The notes: generated by a model from the sequence alone, not told the origin. DNA of 6,776 nt from Cyclobacteriaceae bacterium (GCA_025363495.1 JANYDR010000475.1:1-6776), one strand, 5' to 3'; shown: positions 1 to 6,406, counted from the first letter of the stretch. Numbers and translations are program-made.

Positions 1-2
1 TT

Positions 3-98
3 TATAAGCCGCTACCTCAAAGCGGACTTCAAATTATGCTGACGTATATAGGTGCGCAGTATTTGATTGTTGAGGGAATCTTGAGGCACAGAGCTTAA
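3..98 (+). CDS. Possible C-terminal end of a gene entering from the left edge
   Basis: An open frame runs from the window edge (first full codon at 3) to a TAA at 96-98, giving 31 residues with no start inside the window. The residues include a mildly hydrophobic stretch (IMLTYIGAQYLIVEGIL) and end in RHRA, which would suit the tail of a membrane or membrane-associated protein. The other two forward frames stop sooner (TAA at 5-7 and TGA at 40-42). The piece is too short to name a family, and an open frame of 31 codons can occur by chance. If it is real, this gene converges on the minus-strand MgtC gene, with about 136 bp of non-coding DNA between the two stops. Confidence 0.35.
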   Translation, partial: YKPLPQSGLQIMLTYIGAQYLIVEGILRHRA

Positions 99-124
99 AG
101 TCGAAAGCTAAAAGCTTAAAGCAG
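97..124. repeat. Four tandem AAAGNNN heptads
   Basis: The sequence reads as four 7-bp units: AAAGTCG, AAAGCTA, AAAGCTT, AAAGCAG. It lies in the non-coding stretch between the possible left-edge gene end and the MgtC gene. The first 13 bases (AAAGTCGAAAGCT) recur as a perfect inverted copy at 212-224, and related heptads occur on the minus strand at 942-962. Units of this sort look like a dispersed intergenic repeat; that it is genome-wide is an inference. Apart from these repeats I see nothing in 99-234. Confidence 0.5.
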
Positions 125-211
125 ACTTCACTGGCGATTAAGTTAAGGTCATCATCTGTTTAGCTGAAATATCAAATTTGGATTGGCTAATGCTTTAAAC
201 TAACGTACTCA

Positions 212-224
212 AGCTTTCGACTTT
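212..224. repeat. 13-bp inverted copy of the heptad repeat
   Basis: AGCTTTCGACTTT is the exact reverse complement of positions 97-109. It sits 10 bp past the stop codon of the minus-strand MgtC gene. The two arms could fold together in RNA across a loop of about 100 nt, but neither is followed by a T tract, so I do not call it a terminator. Confidence 0.5.
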
Positions 225-234
225 TCTCGCTTCT

Positions 235-873
235 TCAATATTCAAACGCCTTCACCATCTCACTATTCCTCAGCTCCTGATTAAATTCATTTAATCTTTT
301 TTCCTTTCCGGAAACTTCGTACACCATAATGATATTATCGTGATCCTTTAGTTCTCTTCTTTTTCGAAAGACTAATCCCAATCCTTTCATTAATGCGTCT
401 ACCATGATGTCATCAATTGTTTTTCTATCAAATCTTATTCTGTAGGTTCTGGTTTGATGGAGACGTTCCAGGAGGTATTGAAATTTTTCAAAGACGGCGA
501 GCACAATCAAAACACCAACCATTCCGAAAATGGCAATGAAGTATTCCCCAGCGCCAACGGCCATGCCAAGAGCAGCGGCAATCCATATCGTAGTAGCAGT
601 GGTAATACCTGTAACGGAAAGCCCGTCTTTAAAAATTACTCCTGCTCCAAGAAAGCCAACACCGGTTACAATGGTCGATGCAATACGGTCCGGCGTTGAT
701 GGGCTCATTACCATTGACAGCTCCGTAAAAATCGTCGAGCCGAGACAAATCATAATCATCGTACGCAAGCCTGCTGCCTTGCTTCTGTACTCACGTTCAA
801 AGCCAATAGCCGTACCAATGAAAAACGATATTAGCAGTCGCCATGCAAATTCCTCGTCCGCGTGAATATTCAT
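235..873 (-). CDS. MgtC/SapB family membrane protein
   Basis: This is a predicted inner-membrane protein of the MgtC/SapB family, 212 residues. The family includes Salmonella MgtC, a virulence and low-magnesium survival factor that modulates the F1Fo ATP synthase; many members have no known role, so function here is open. Family motifs are clear: the first helix ends in GFERE (24-28), followed by KAAGLRT (32-38); GVGFLGAGVIF lies at 71-81 and TGITTATTIWIAAALG at 88-103. About five membrane segments lie near 11-25, 36-55, 64-82, 92-106 and 110-130. A charged soluble tail (141-212) matches the cytoplasmic domain of longer members. I chose the ATG at 873 because the family begins just before the first helix, and the longer frame from 945 would read through the terminator hairpin at 911-940. 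The neighbour DUF2807 gene is codirectional but separated by that terminator, so the two are probably transcribed separately. Confidence 0.88.
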   Translation of the reverse strand: MNIHADEEFAWRLLISFFIGTAIGFEREYRSKAAGLRTMIMICLGSTIFTELSMVMSPSTPDRIASTIVTGVGFLGAGVIFKDGLSVTGITTATTIWIAAALGMAVGAGEYFIAIFGMVGVLIVLAVFEKFQYLLERLHQTRTYRIRFDRKTIDDIMVDALMKGLGLVFRKRRELKDHDNIIMVYEVSGKEKRLNEFNQELRNSEMVKAFEY

Positions 874-910
874 ATGCCTAGATTCAAAGAAAGTTAGGCA
901 GATAAACCAC

Positions 911-940
911 AAATAAAAAAGCGAAGAATTTCTACTTCGC
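911..940 (-). terminator. Rho-independent terminator after the DUF2807 gene
   Basis: Read on the minus strand, GCGAAG (940-935), an 8-nt loop TAGAAATT and CTTCGC (926-921) form a perfect 6-bp stem. One extra A-T pair can be added at its base. The T tract TTTTTTATTT (920-911) follows immediately. The stem begins 39 nt past the DUF2807 stop codon and lies upstream of the MgtC start at 873. It therefore ends the DUF2807 transcript and argues against a start for MgtC at 945. Confidence 0.8.
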
Positions 941-941
941 T

Positions 942-962
942 CCACTTTATACTTTCAGCTTT
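942..962. repeat. Third cluster of AAAGNNN heptads
   Basis: On the minus strand this reads AAAGCTG, AAAGTAT, AAAGTGG, three 7-bp units of the same pattern as at 97-124. They lie between the DUF2807 stop and its terminator. A degenerate extension (AGAAGCT then AAAAATTT) continues toward 977. Confidence 0.4.
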
Positions 963-979
963 AAATTTTTAGCTTCTCA

Positions 980-1795
980 TCACATCTTCCTCACCTTACC
1001 GCTTCCGGAAGAGTGGCTATTTACGCTGGATGGATTTCCCTTGTACGTTACGCTTCCGCTTCCGCTGATCGTTGCGTCGAGAGCTGTTTTTACATTTATC
1101 TCCACATCACCTGAGCCTGAAATTCTAATATCGCATTTATCTGCTTCGAGGTTTGCTGCCAGTACTTTTCCTGATCCGCTGATGTGTGTCTTTACTTCAT
1201 TCGCCGAGCCAGATGCTTCGATTTTTCCTGAACCGGACACACCGAAGTCGGCCTGATTGCGCACCGTAATGGCAAGCTCAACATTACCAGAGCCGCTCAC
1301 ATCACTATCAAAATTGTTACAAGAACCCTTTAGATCAACATTGCCGGAGCCTGAAACATCTGCTTCAATATTTCCATTGGCGGTTGCTTCGATCTGCAAC
1401 GAACCCGATCCGCTTACATTCAAATCAAGATCGCCGGTTGTAAATTTTCCTTCACCAAGCAAATCTCCCGAGCCGCTAACACTGATCGCGTCAACATCTT
1501 TCATAGTTACGTATACAGTGATCTTATCGGAGTCTCTCCACTTCCATTCCATCCAGCGACCTTCTTTACCAATCACCAGCTTTCCGCCACTTACTTCTGT
1601 CCGGATTTCGCTTAAAACATCTTTTGGTCCTTCCAGCTCCACTTTTTGCACGCTTCCCTGTTTAAGATAAAGCTTGCCGGGAACCCGAAAAGATAATTTG
1701 GTAAACGTATCAACGGACCTTGTCTCGCGGGTCTGCGCGAAAGACATCATTCCAGCCGTCAGAAGGATTATAAAAAAGAGCGATAATTTTTTCAT
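980..1795 (-). CDS. Secreted DUF2807 (head-GIN, putative auto-transporter adhesin) protein with nine SGSG turns
   Basis: This is a 271-residue exported protein of the DUF2807 family, common in Bacteroidota and predicted to fold as a right-handed beta-helix. The biological role is not established; the name 'putative auto-transporter adhesin' is only a family label. Residues 1-20 form a signal peptide (MKK, a hydrophobic core, cleavage at FA|Q), which fixes the start at 1795; a longer open frame to 1981 adds 62 residues in front of it and overlaps the divergent YigZ gene. Residues 21-100 are a beta-rich N-terminal part (VPGKLYLKQG, KVELEG, KLVIG). From 107 to the end, SGSG occurs nine times (starting at 107, 128, 148, 167, 187, 206, 226, 244 and 263), each usually preceded by V or I and spaced 18-21 residues apart, one per expected helix turn. 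The protein ends in KVRKM with no anchor or sorting domain visible. A terminator follows at 911-940. Confidence 0.9.
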   Translation of the reverse strand: MKKLSLFFIILLTAGMMSFAQTRETRSVDTFTKLSFRVPGKLYLKQGSVQKVELEGPKDVLSEIRTEVSGGKLVIGKEGRWMEWKWRDSDKITVYVTMKDVDAISVSGSGDLLGEGKFTTGDLDLNVSGSGSLQIEATANGNIEADVSGSGNVDLKGSCNNFDSDVSGSGNVELAITVRNQADFGVSGSGKIEASGSANEVKTHISGSGKVLAANLEADKCDIRISGSGDVEINVKTALDATISGSGSVTYKGNPSSVNSHSSGSGKVRKM

Positions 1796-1902
1796 GGCAG
1801 TATATTGAATTAATAACAGTACAGACCGGGTTTGTCTCATAAAGGTTGCGCGCCCGGCCCCGAATCTTTTCCTTTGGACGTCTTTTAAAGCACATAAGTT
1901 GC

Positions 1903-2523
1903 ATGGCTCCCTTTTCTTATCTGACAATCCAGGCATCCAGTAAGGGTAATTACAAGGAAAAAGGCAGCAAATTCCTCGCATTTGCTTATCCGGTCACGTC
2001 CGAGGAGGAGATAAAAAGCTATCTCAAAATACTTAAGAAAGAATATTTCGACGCCCGTCATCACGGCTATGCCTATATTCTCGGACTTGGTAAGGAAAAG
2101 AGCAGAGCGTTCGATGATGGAGAGCCGAATCACTCAACCGGTGATCCTATTTTGGGCCAGATACGTTCAAGAAATCTGACGAATGTGCTGGTAGTAGTCG
2201 TACGATATTTTGGTGGCACTAAGCTTGGTGTTGATGGACTGATCTTTGCGTATAAGACTGCTGCCGAAGAAGCTCTCTGCCAGGCAATTATTATCGAAAA
2301 AGAAGTTATTAAAGAATTTGAAGTTGTTTATGAATACGGCGCAACATCAGATGTAATGCGCGTGATTAAAGAGTTCGACATTGATATTATAAAACAGGAT
2401 TTTGCTGAAGGTTGTCGAATGACAATCGCTGTCAAACTTCGTCGTCGGGAAGCCTTCATTGAGAAAATAAAATTGCTGAGGGTAATTAATGTTAAAGTTA
2501 TGTTTCTTGACCAGAATTTATAA
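1903..2523 (+). CDS. YigZ/IMPACT family protein (UPF0029 + DUF1949)
   Basis: This is a cytoplasmic protein of 206 residues, very close to the usual length of bacterial YigZ proteins. The eukaryotic relative IMPACT/YIH1 regulates the translation kinase GCN2; the bacterial role is not well defined. The N-terminal UPF0029 domain (about 15-120) shows HHGYAY at 53-58, DDGEPxxxxGDPIL at 71-84 and a full UPF0029 signature from G80 to G109 that includes RYFGGTKLG (101-109). The remainder (about 135-206) fits the DUF1949 ferredoxin-like domain. Within the core, the segment usually written GTGGL reads G109-V-D-G-L, so one conserved glycine is Asp111. The ATG at 1903 was chosen over 1846 because the extra 19 residues match nothing and the family starts close to the first strand. 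The gene is divergent from DUF2807 across 107 bp, which contain a GC-rich block at 1848-1862 but no promoter I can defend. It converges on the unknown gene, with stops 15 bp apart. Confidence 0.92.
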   Translation: MAPFSYLTIQASSKGNYKEKGSKFLAFAYPVTSEEEIKSYLKILKKEYFDARHHGYAYILGLGKEKSRAFDDGEPNHSTGDPILGQIRSRNLTNVLVVVVRYFGGTKLGVDGLIFAYKTAAEEALCQAIIIEKEVIKEFEVVYEYGATSDVMRVIKEFDIDIIKQDFAEGCRMTIAVKLRRREAFIEKIKLLRVINVKVMFLDQNL

Positions 2524-2538
2524 GGCACCTCAACAAGA

Positions 2539-3012
2539 TCATTTTTCTTTCATCTCATTTTCTTTCGCCCGCTGCAGATATTCATACCTGTTCGGACGCA
2601 GGTAATAGGAAGTCCAACTTTTTTGTCCTGTCAGATAACTTGTTGGTGCGTCACTGGTCATGTAAGATTTAGGAACTTTATATTTTATCTTAATGGATTT
2701 CGCCCATTGCTCGTTGCTTCTGTATTCTCTCACCATGGATCTATAATTGGAAACGTATCCATGAATTATTAGTGAATCTTTTATATCCGCTATCGTTTTT
2801 AAATTCTGATAATTTGTGAGAAAGAAGCTGCGTTTATGAGATGAGGGGCCTGGGCTGGACAAGAATTTGTGAATAAATAAGGAGTCCCGGGTGACATCTT
2901 TAATCCTATTGTTCCAGTAAAGCGCATAAAAATAGGAGGGAGAGGAAGGGAAAAATGTTGGTCCCGATAAATAACGATTGATAATCTTCGAGTCATTTAC
3001 CGAACTAAACAT
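2539..3012 (-). CDS. Unrecognised protein, probably secreted; intact body of a frame-broken gene
   Basis: I do not recognise this 157-residue protein. It is basic, rich in Tyr, Ser, Lys and Arg, has no Cys, and shows no membrane segment; the C-terminus is charged (QRAKENEMKEK). The first in-frame ATG is at 3012, and the same frame stays open back to a TAA at 3091-3093 without another ATG. Just upstream, ATG at 3080 opens a second frame that encodes a good signal peptide but is one base out of register. One extra base in the T7 run (A7 on the plus strand, 3040-3046) would join them into a 180-residue precursor with a Gln after the likely cleavage site, as in the two other exported proteins here. 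I infer the natural product is exported. Neighbours give no function: YigZ converges from the left and the ester hydrolase diverges on the right. Coding status is supported by length and by the signal peptide abutting it. Confidence 0.6.
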   Translation of the reverse strand: MFSSVNDSKIINRYLSGPTFFPSSPSYFYALYWNNRIKDVTRDSLFIHKFLSSPGPSSHKRSFFLTNYQNLKTIADIKDSLIIHGYVSNYRSMVREYRSNEQWAKSIKIKYKVPKSYMTSDAPTSYLTGQKSWTSYYLRPNRYEYLQRAKENEMKEK

Positions 3013-3080
3013 GACCTGACCCTTGGCAGAGTGCCAGGCAAAAAAACAGAGAATGCGAGAAGAAATCCCTTTGATTTCAT
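3013..3080 (-). other. Out-of-frame signal-peptide 5' end of the unknown gene
   Basis: From ATG at 3080 the frame reads MKSKGFLLAFSVF up to the T7 run, then LPGTLPRVRSCLVR and stops at TAA (2999-2997), 27 residues in all. Adding one base at the run instead gives MKSKGFLLAFSVFFAWHSAK followed by GQV and then the Met of the 2539-3012 frame, a textbook n-, h- and c-region ending in G|Q. The zero-frame codons at the run are GTT TTT TTG, which contains the heptamer T-TTT-TTG at 3045-3039. A weak hairpin, TGGCA (3036-3032) with TGCCA (3028-3024) and a 3-nt loop, starts 2 nt after it. Whether this is a sequencing error, a disabling mutation or functional slippage cannot be told from one sequence. 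Confidence 0.6.
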
Positions 3081-3188
3081 ATCGACAGCTTTAGTAAAAT
3101 TGGACACAGTTTAGAGGGTTTACCCGAAAAATGTCACATAAAAGGTTGAATGAAATTCATTAGATTTCAGTCTCCTAATTCCAGGATT

Positions 3189-5066
3189 ATGAAATTATTC
3201 CTCATTATTTGCCTGTGTGTTTTTTGTTTTGAGACTTATGCCCAAAATGCAGCAGATACACTTGCATACTCCCGACGCGTTGTTTCTATCACTATGCGCG
3301 ATGGTGTGATGCTAAATACCGTAATCTATTCTCCTCAAAAAACACAAACTCCTCTTCCGATTCTATTGATGCGTACTCCTTATGGTGTTGATAAAATGCC
3401 ATCGCCCAATAAAATAGAATACATCGCTGATATGGCAAAAGAAGGATACTTTTTTGCTTTTCAGGATATACGTGGACGATACAAATCAGAGGGAACGTTT
3501 GAAATGCAACGCTTTACCCGCGACAAGAAAAACTCTAAAGCAATTGATGAAAGCACCGACACCTATGATGCAATTGAATGGCTAATAAAAAATATTCCGG
3601 GCAACAACGGTAAGGTTGGAATGTACGGAATCTCCTATAGCGGATGGACGACAATGATCGGGAGCATTGAGCCGCATCCTGCATTAAAGGCTGTTTCTGA
3701 GCAGGCAAGTCCTTCCGATATGTGGATAGGTGACGATTTTCATCATAATGGGGCATTTAGACTAAGCTATGGATTTGAGTATGCCTACATGGAAGAAGCA
3801 ACAAAAGAAGATGCGCACTTTCCTTTTGATAAATATGATACGTATGAATGGTATCTGAAACTTGGACCACTTTCTAATGTCAATGAAAAATATTTTCACG
3901 GTAAGATCCCAACGTGGAATGACTTTGCAAACCATCCGAACTACGATGAATTCTGGAAAAAACAATCTTTACCATATCGCCTCGGTGCACCAACGGTTCC
4001 TAATCTTCACGTAGCGGGTTATTGGGATCAGGAAGATTTTTATGGTCCACTAAAAGCATATGAAGTGCTTGAAAAAAAAGATACCAAAAATCAAAATTTT
4101 ATTGTGATTGGCCCCTGGAATCATGGGGGATGGGGGCGCTCGAAAGGAGATAAGCTTGGAAATATAAAATTTGATGCTCCAACTGGTGAACAATTTCGCA
4201 AAGAGATACAGGCGCCCTGGTTTGCCTTCCATCTGAAAGGAAAAAATGAACCTCCAAAACCGGAAGCCATTCCATTTAACACTTCAGGCAGAGCAGACGG
4301 TAAATTCCCGGAGGCAGTGACATTTCAAACAGGATCAAATTCATGGCAGTCATACACAGCGTGGCCTCCTACAGGACAAAGCACCTTTAAGAATTTGTAT
4401 TTTAAGGCAGATGGCAAGCTGTCATTTGATGCTCCAACGGACAAAGATTCTTTTGACTCGTATGTATCCGATCCATTTCATCCGGTACCCTATCGCAATC
4501 GTCCGATTGAGGCTACGTATAGTCCTGGCTCACGCTGGTTTACGTGGCTTACCGAAGATCAGCGATTTGTAAATAATCGTCCAGATGTAATGAGCTGGGA
4601 AACGGAAGTCCTCACGGATGATATTACTGTTACTGGAAATTTATTGGCCAACCTGTTTGCATCCACTTCTGGAACTGACAGCGACTGGATAGTAAAATTG
4701 ATTGATGTGTATCCGGAAGAATATCCATCGGACCCTAAAATGAGTGGGTATCAATTCATGATAGCCAATGACGTATTTCGTGGACGTTTTCGGAATAATT
4801 TGGATAAACCCGAAGCGGTCAAGCCAGACGAAGTGAATAAATATTCCATTGATCTTCATGCCGCAAATCATGTGTTCAGGAAAGGGCATAAGATCATGGT
4901 GCAGGTGCAGAGTACATGGTTTCCGATCATTGATCGCAATCCACAGAAATTTGTACCGAATATTTTTGAGGCGAAGGAATCTGATTTTCAGGTCGCTACA
5001 CAGAGGGTATATCGCTCTGCCACACAGGCTTCACATATTCAGTTGCCGGTTATGCCAAATAAATAA
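3189..5066 (+). CDS. Secreted CocE/NonD family serine hydrolase, probable alpha-amino acid ester hydrolase
   Basis: This is an exported serine hydrolase, 625 residues, of the X-Pro dipeptidyl-peptidase (S15)/CocE superfamily. Residues 1-18 form a signal peptide (cleavage YA|Q), so I chose the ATG at 3189 over the one at 3150, which would add 13 polar residues. The layout is an alpha/beta-hydrolase core (about 30-175 and 265-355), a helical cap (about 175-265) and a C-terminal jelly-roll domain (about 370-610). The nucleophile is Ser149 in GISYSG; Asp280 (WDQED) and His312 (PWNHGG) complete the triad, and Tyr65 (TPYG) and Tyr150 fit the oxyanion hole. Asp183 (GDDFHHNG), Glu282 and Asp283 match the carboxylate cluster with which Xanthomonas and Acetobacter alpha-amino acid ester hydrolases hold the substrate's amino group. 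Those enzymes (EC 3.1.1.43) act on alpha-amino esters and on beta-lactams such as ampicillin and cephalexin. The natural substrate is unknown; a dipeptidyl or glutaryl-acylase-like activity is the alternative. The MFS gene follows after 101 bp. Confidence 0.88.
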   Translation: MKLFLIICLCVFCFETYAQNAADTLAYSRRVVSITMRDGVMLNTVIYSPQKTQTPLPILLMRTPYGVDKMPSPNKIEYIADMAKEGYFFAFQDIRGRYKSEGTFEMQRFTRDKKNSKAIDESTDTYDAIEWLIKNIPGNNGKVGMYGISYSGWTTMIGSIEPHPALKAVSEQASPSDMWIGDDFHHNGAFRLSYGFEYAYMEEATKEDAHFPFDKYDTYEWYLKLGPLSNVNEKYFHGKIPTWNDFANHPNYDEFWKKQSLPYRLGAPTVPNLHVAGYWDQEDFYGPLKAYEVLEKKDTKNQNFIVIGPWNHGGWGRSKGDKLGNIKFDAPTGEQFRKEIQAPWFAFHLKGKNEPPKPEAIPFNTSGRADGKFPEAVTFQTGSNSWQSYTAWPPTGQSTFKNLYFKADGKLSFDAPTDKDSFDSYVSDPFHPVPYRNRPIEATYSPGSRWFTWLTEDQRFVNNRPDVMSWETEVLTDDITVTGNLLANLFASTSGTDSDWIVKLIDVYPEEYPSDPKMSGYQFMIANDVFRGRFRNNLDKPEAVKPDEVNKYSIDLHAANHVFRKGHKIMVQVQSTWFPIIDRNPQKFVPNIFEAKESDFQVATQRVYRSATQASHIQLPVMPNK

Positions 5067-5167
5067 TGTTCTCTTCATATCGGAATAAGTAGTCCTGATT
5101 TCTAAAATCTGACTCCTGGCTACCATGGAATTACTTAAATTAGCGGACTAAAATTTTTATAAAGATT

Positions 5168-6406
5168 ATGAACAGACCAAAAGCAGCGCTGGGTTTCATC
5201 TTTGTAACCTTACTCATTGATGTAACAGGTTTTGGTATTATTATTCCGGTAGTCCCTGGATTAATTCAGCAGTTTCTTGGTCCCGGGGCTTCCATCAGCG
5301 ATGCTGCTACTTATGGAGGATGGTTGATAGCTGCATACGCTATAACACAGTTTTTCTGTGCGCCGATTGTGGGAGGGCTAAGTGATCAATATGGAAGACG
5401 ACCCGTCTTACTTGCATCATTGTTTGGTTTTGGGTTGGATTACTTATTCGTAGTGTTTGCACCCTCAATTGCCTGGCTCTTTGTTGGTAGAATTATTGCG
5501 GGGGTGATGGGCGCAAGTTTCACTACTGCGGGAGCTTATATTGCAGACATTAGTACACCTGAAAACAGGTCGCAGAATTTTGGAATTATCGGTGCAGCAT
5601 TTGGATTAGGATTTATCATTGGACCGGTAATCGGAGGATTGTTGGGTAACATGGGTCCACGAGTTCCATTCATCGCGGCTGCAATACTAACGTTACTGAA
5701 CTGGCTATACGGATATTTTATTTTGCCTGAATCGTTGAAAGTGGAAAACAGAAGGAAGTTTGAATTGAAACGCGCGAATCCTGTTGGTACTTTATTGAGC
5801 TTATGGAAATATCCCGTAATCGCCGGATTACTGGTAGCCATGACATTTGTTTATTTATCTGCTCATGCTGTTCAAAGCAATTGGTCTTACTACACAATTG
5901 AAAAATTCAAATGGACTCCGGGCGCAATTGGAATATCACTTGCTGTTGTCGGATTTGTATTTGCTATTGTTCAGGGAGTGTTGATCAGAAAAATAATTCC
6001 CGCGCTGGGCCAACAGCGTAGCGTTTATGTAGGACTTGGACTTTATTCTTTAGGGCTTTTAATGTACGCCTTTGCCACACAAAGCTGGATGATGTATGCA
6101 TTTACAGTAGTGTATTGTATGGGTGGAATTGCGGGACCTGCCTTGCAAGGAATTATGTCAGGAGTTGTACCCCCCAATGCGCAGGGTGAACTCCAGGGTG
6201 GCTTTACAAGTCTGATGAGCCTGACATCTATAGTTGGTCCGGTGATTATGAATAACTTGTTTGCATTCTTCACGGCGGCAAGTGCCCCGGTTTATTTTCC
6301 AGGTGCTGCCATGTTGCTTGGCGCGGTATTTACTTTGATAGCTGCATGGCTTGCACGGAGAACACTGAAAAATACACAGGCTACTCCTCAGGTGGTGTCG
6401 GCGTAG
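5168..6406 (+). CDS. TCR/Tet family MFS drug:H+ antiporter-like exporter
   Basis: This is a 12-helix major facilitator superfamily protein, 412 residues, of the TetA-like (DHA1) branch, expected to export a small molecule in exchange for protons across the inner membrane. Motif A reads GGLSDQYGRRP (69-79), the TM3 motif LDY is at 90-92, GRIIAG is at 107-112, and motif C (GLGFIIGPVIGG) is at 146-157. The second half carries GPALQGIMSG (323-332) and the stretch QGELQGGFTSLMSLTSIVGP (339-358), both close to TetA. Asp18 and Asp91 line up with Asp15 and Asp84 of Tn10 TetA. However, the positions of its His257 and Asp285 appear to be Phe265 and Tyr293, so tetracycline need not be the substrate. The start at 5168 places the first helix at residues 7-30; no ribosome-binding sequence is visible. 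It lies 101 bp after the ester hydrolase and its end overlaps the convergent exonuclease by 26 bp. Confidence 0.92.
   Translation: MNRPKAALGFIFVTLLIDVTGFGIIIPVVPGLIQQFLGPGASISDAATYGGWLIAAYAITQFFCAPIVGGLSDQYGRRPVLLASLFGFGLDYLFVVFAPSIAWLFVGRIIAGVMGASFTTAGAYIADISTPENRSQNFGIIGAAFGLGFIIGPVIGGLLGNMGPRVPFIAAAILTLLNWLYGYFILPESLKVENRRKFELKRANPVGTLLSLWKYPVIAGLLVAMTFVYLSAHAVQSNWSYYTIEKFKWTPGAIGISLAVVGFVFAIVQGVLIRKIIPALGQQRSVYVGLGLYSLGLLMYAFATQSWMMYAFTVVYCMGGIAGPALQGIMSGVVPPNAQGELQGGFTSLMSLTSIVGPVIMNNLFAFFTAASAPVYFPGAAMLLGAVFTLIAAWLARRTLKNTQATPQVVSA

Noticed and set aside
454..865. Plus-strand open frames opposite the MgtC gene
   Set aside because: No family features; the minus-strand frame has clear MgtC motifs and membrane helices.
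874..945. A longer MgtC start at 945 adding a hydrophobic stretch SSLFYLWFICLTFF
   Set aside because: This segment is the reverse reading of the terminator hairpin and T tract at 911-940, and family members start near the ATG at 873.
1041..1670. Two plus-strand open frames opposite the DUF2807 gene, rich in Pro, Glu and Ser
   Set aside because: They are antisense readings of the SGSG repeats; the minus strand has the signal peptide and family pattern.
1848..1862. GC-rich block in the divergent DUF2807/YigZ spacer as an operator or promoter
   Set aside because: No clean dyad or Bacteroidota -33/-7 promoter pair (TTTG and TAnnTTTG) at sensible spacing could be placed.
1796..1981. Long 62-residue N-terminal extension of the DUF2807 frame
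   Set aside because: It precedes an internal, well-formed signal peptide and overlaps the 5' end of the divergent YigZ gene.
5091..5114. Imperfect hairpin AGTC-CT-GATTT / AAATC-T-GACT after the ester hydrolase
   Set aside because: Bulged stem with no T tract after it, so not a convincing terminator.
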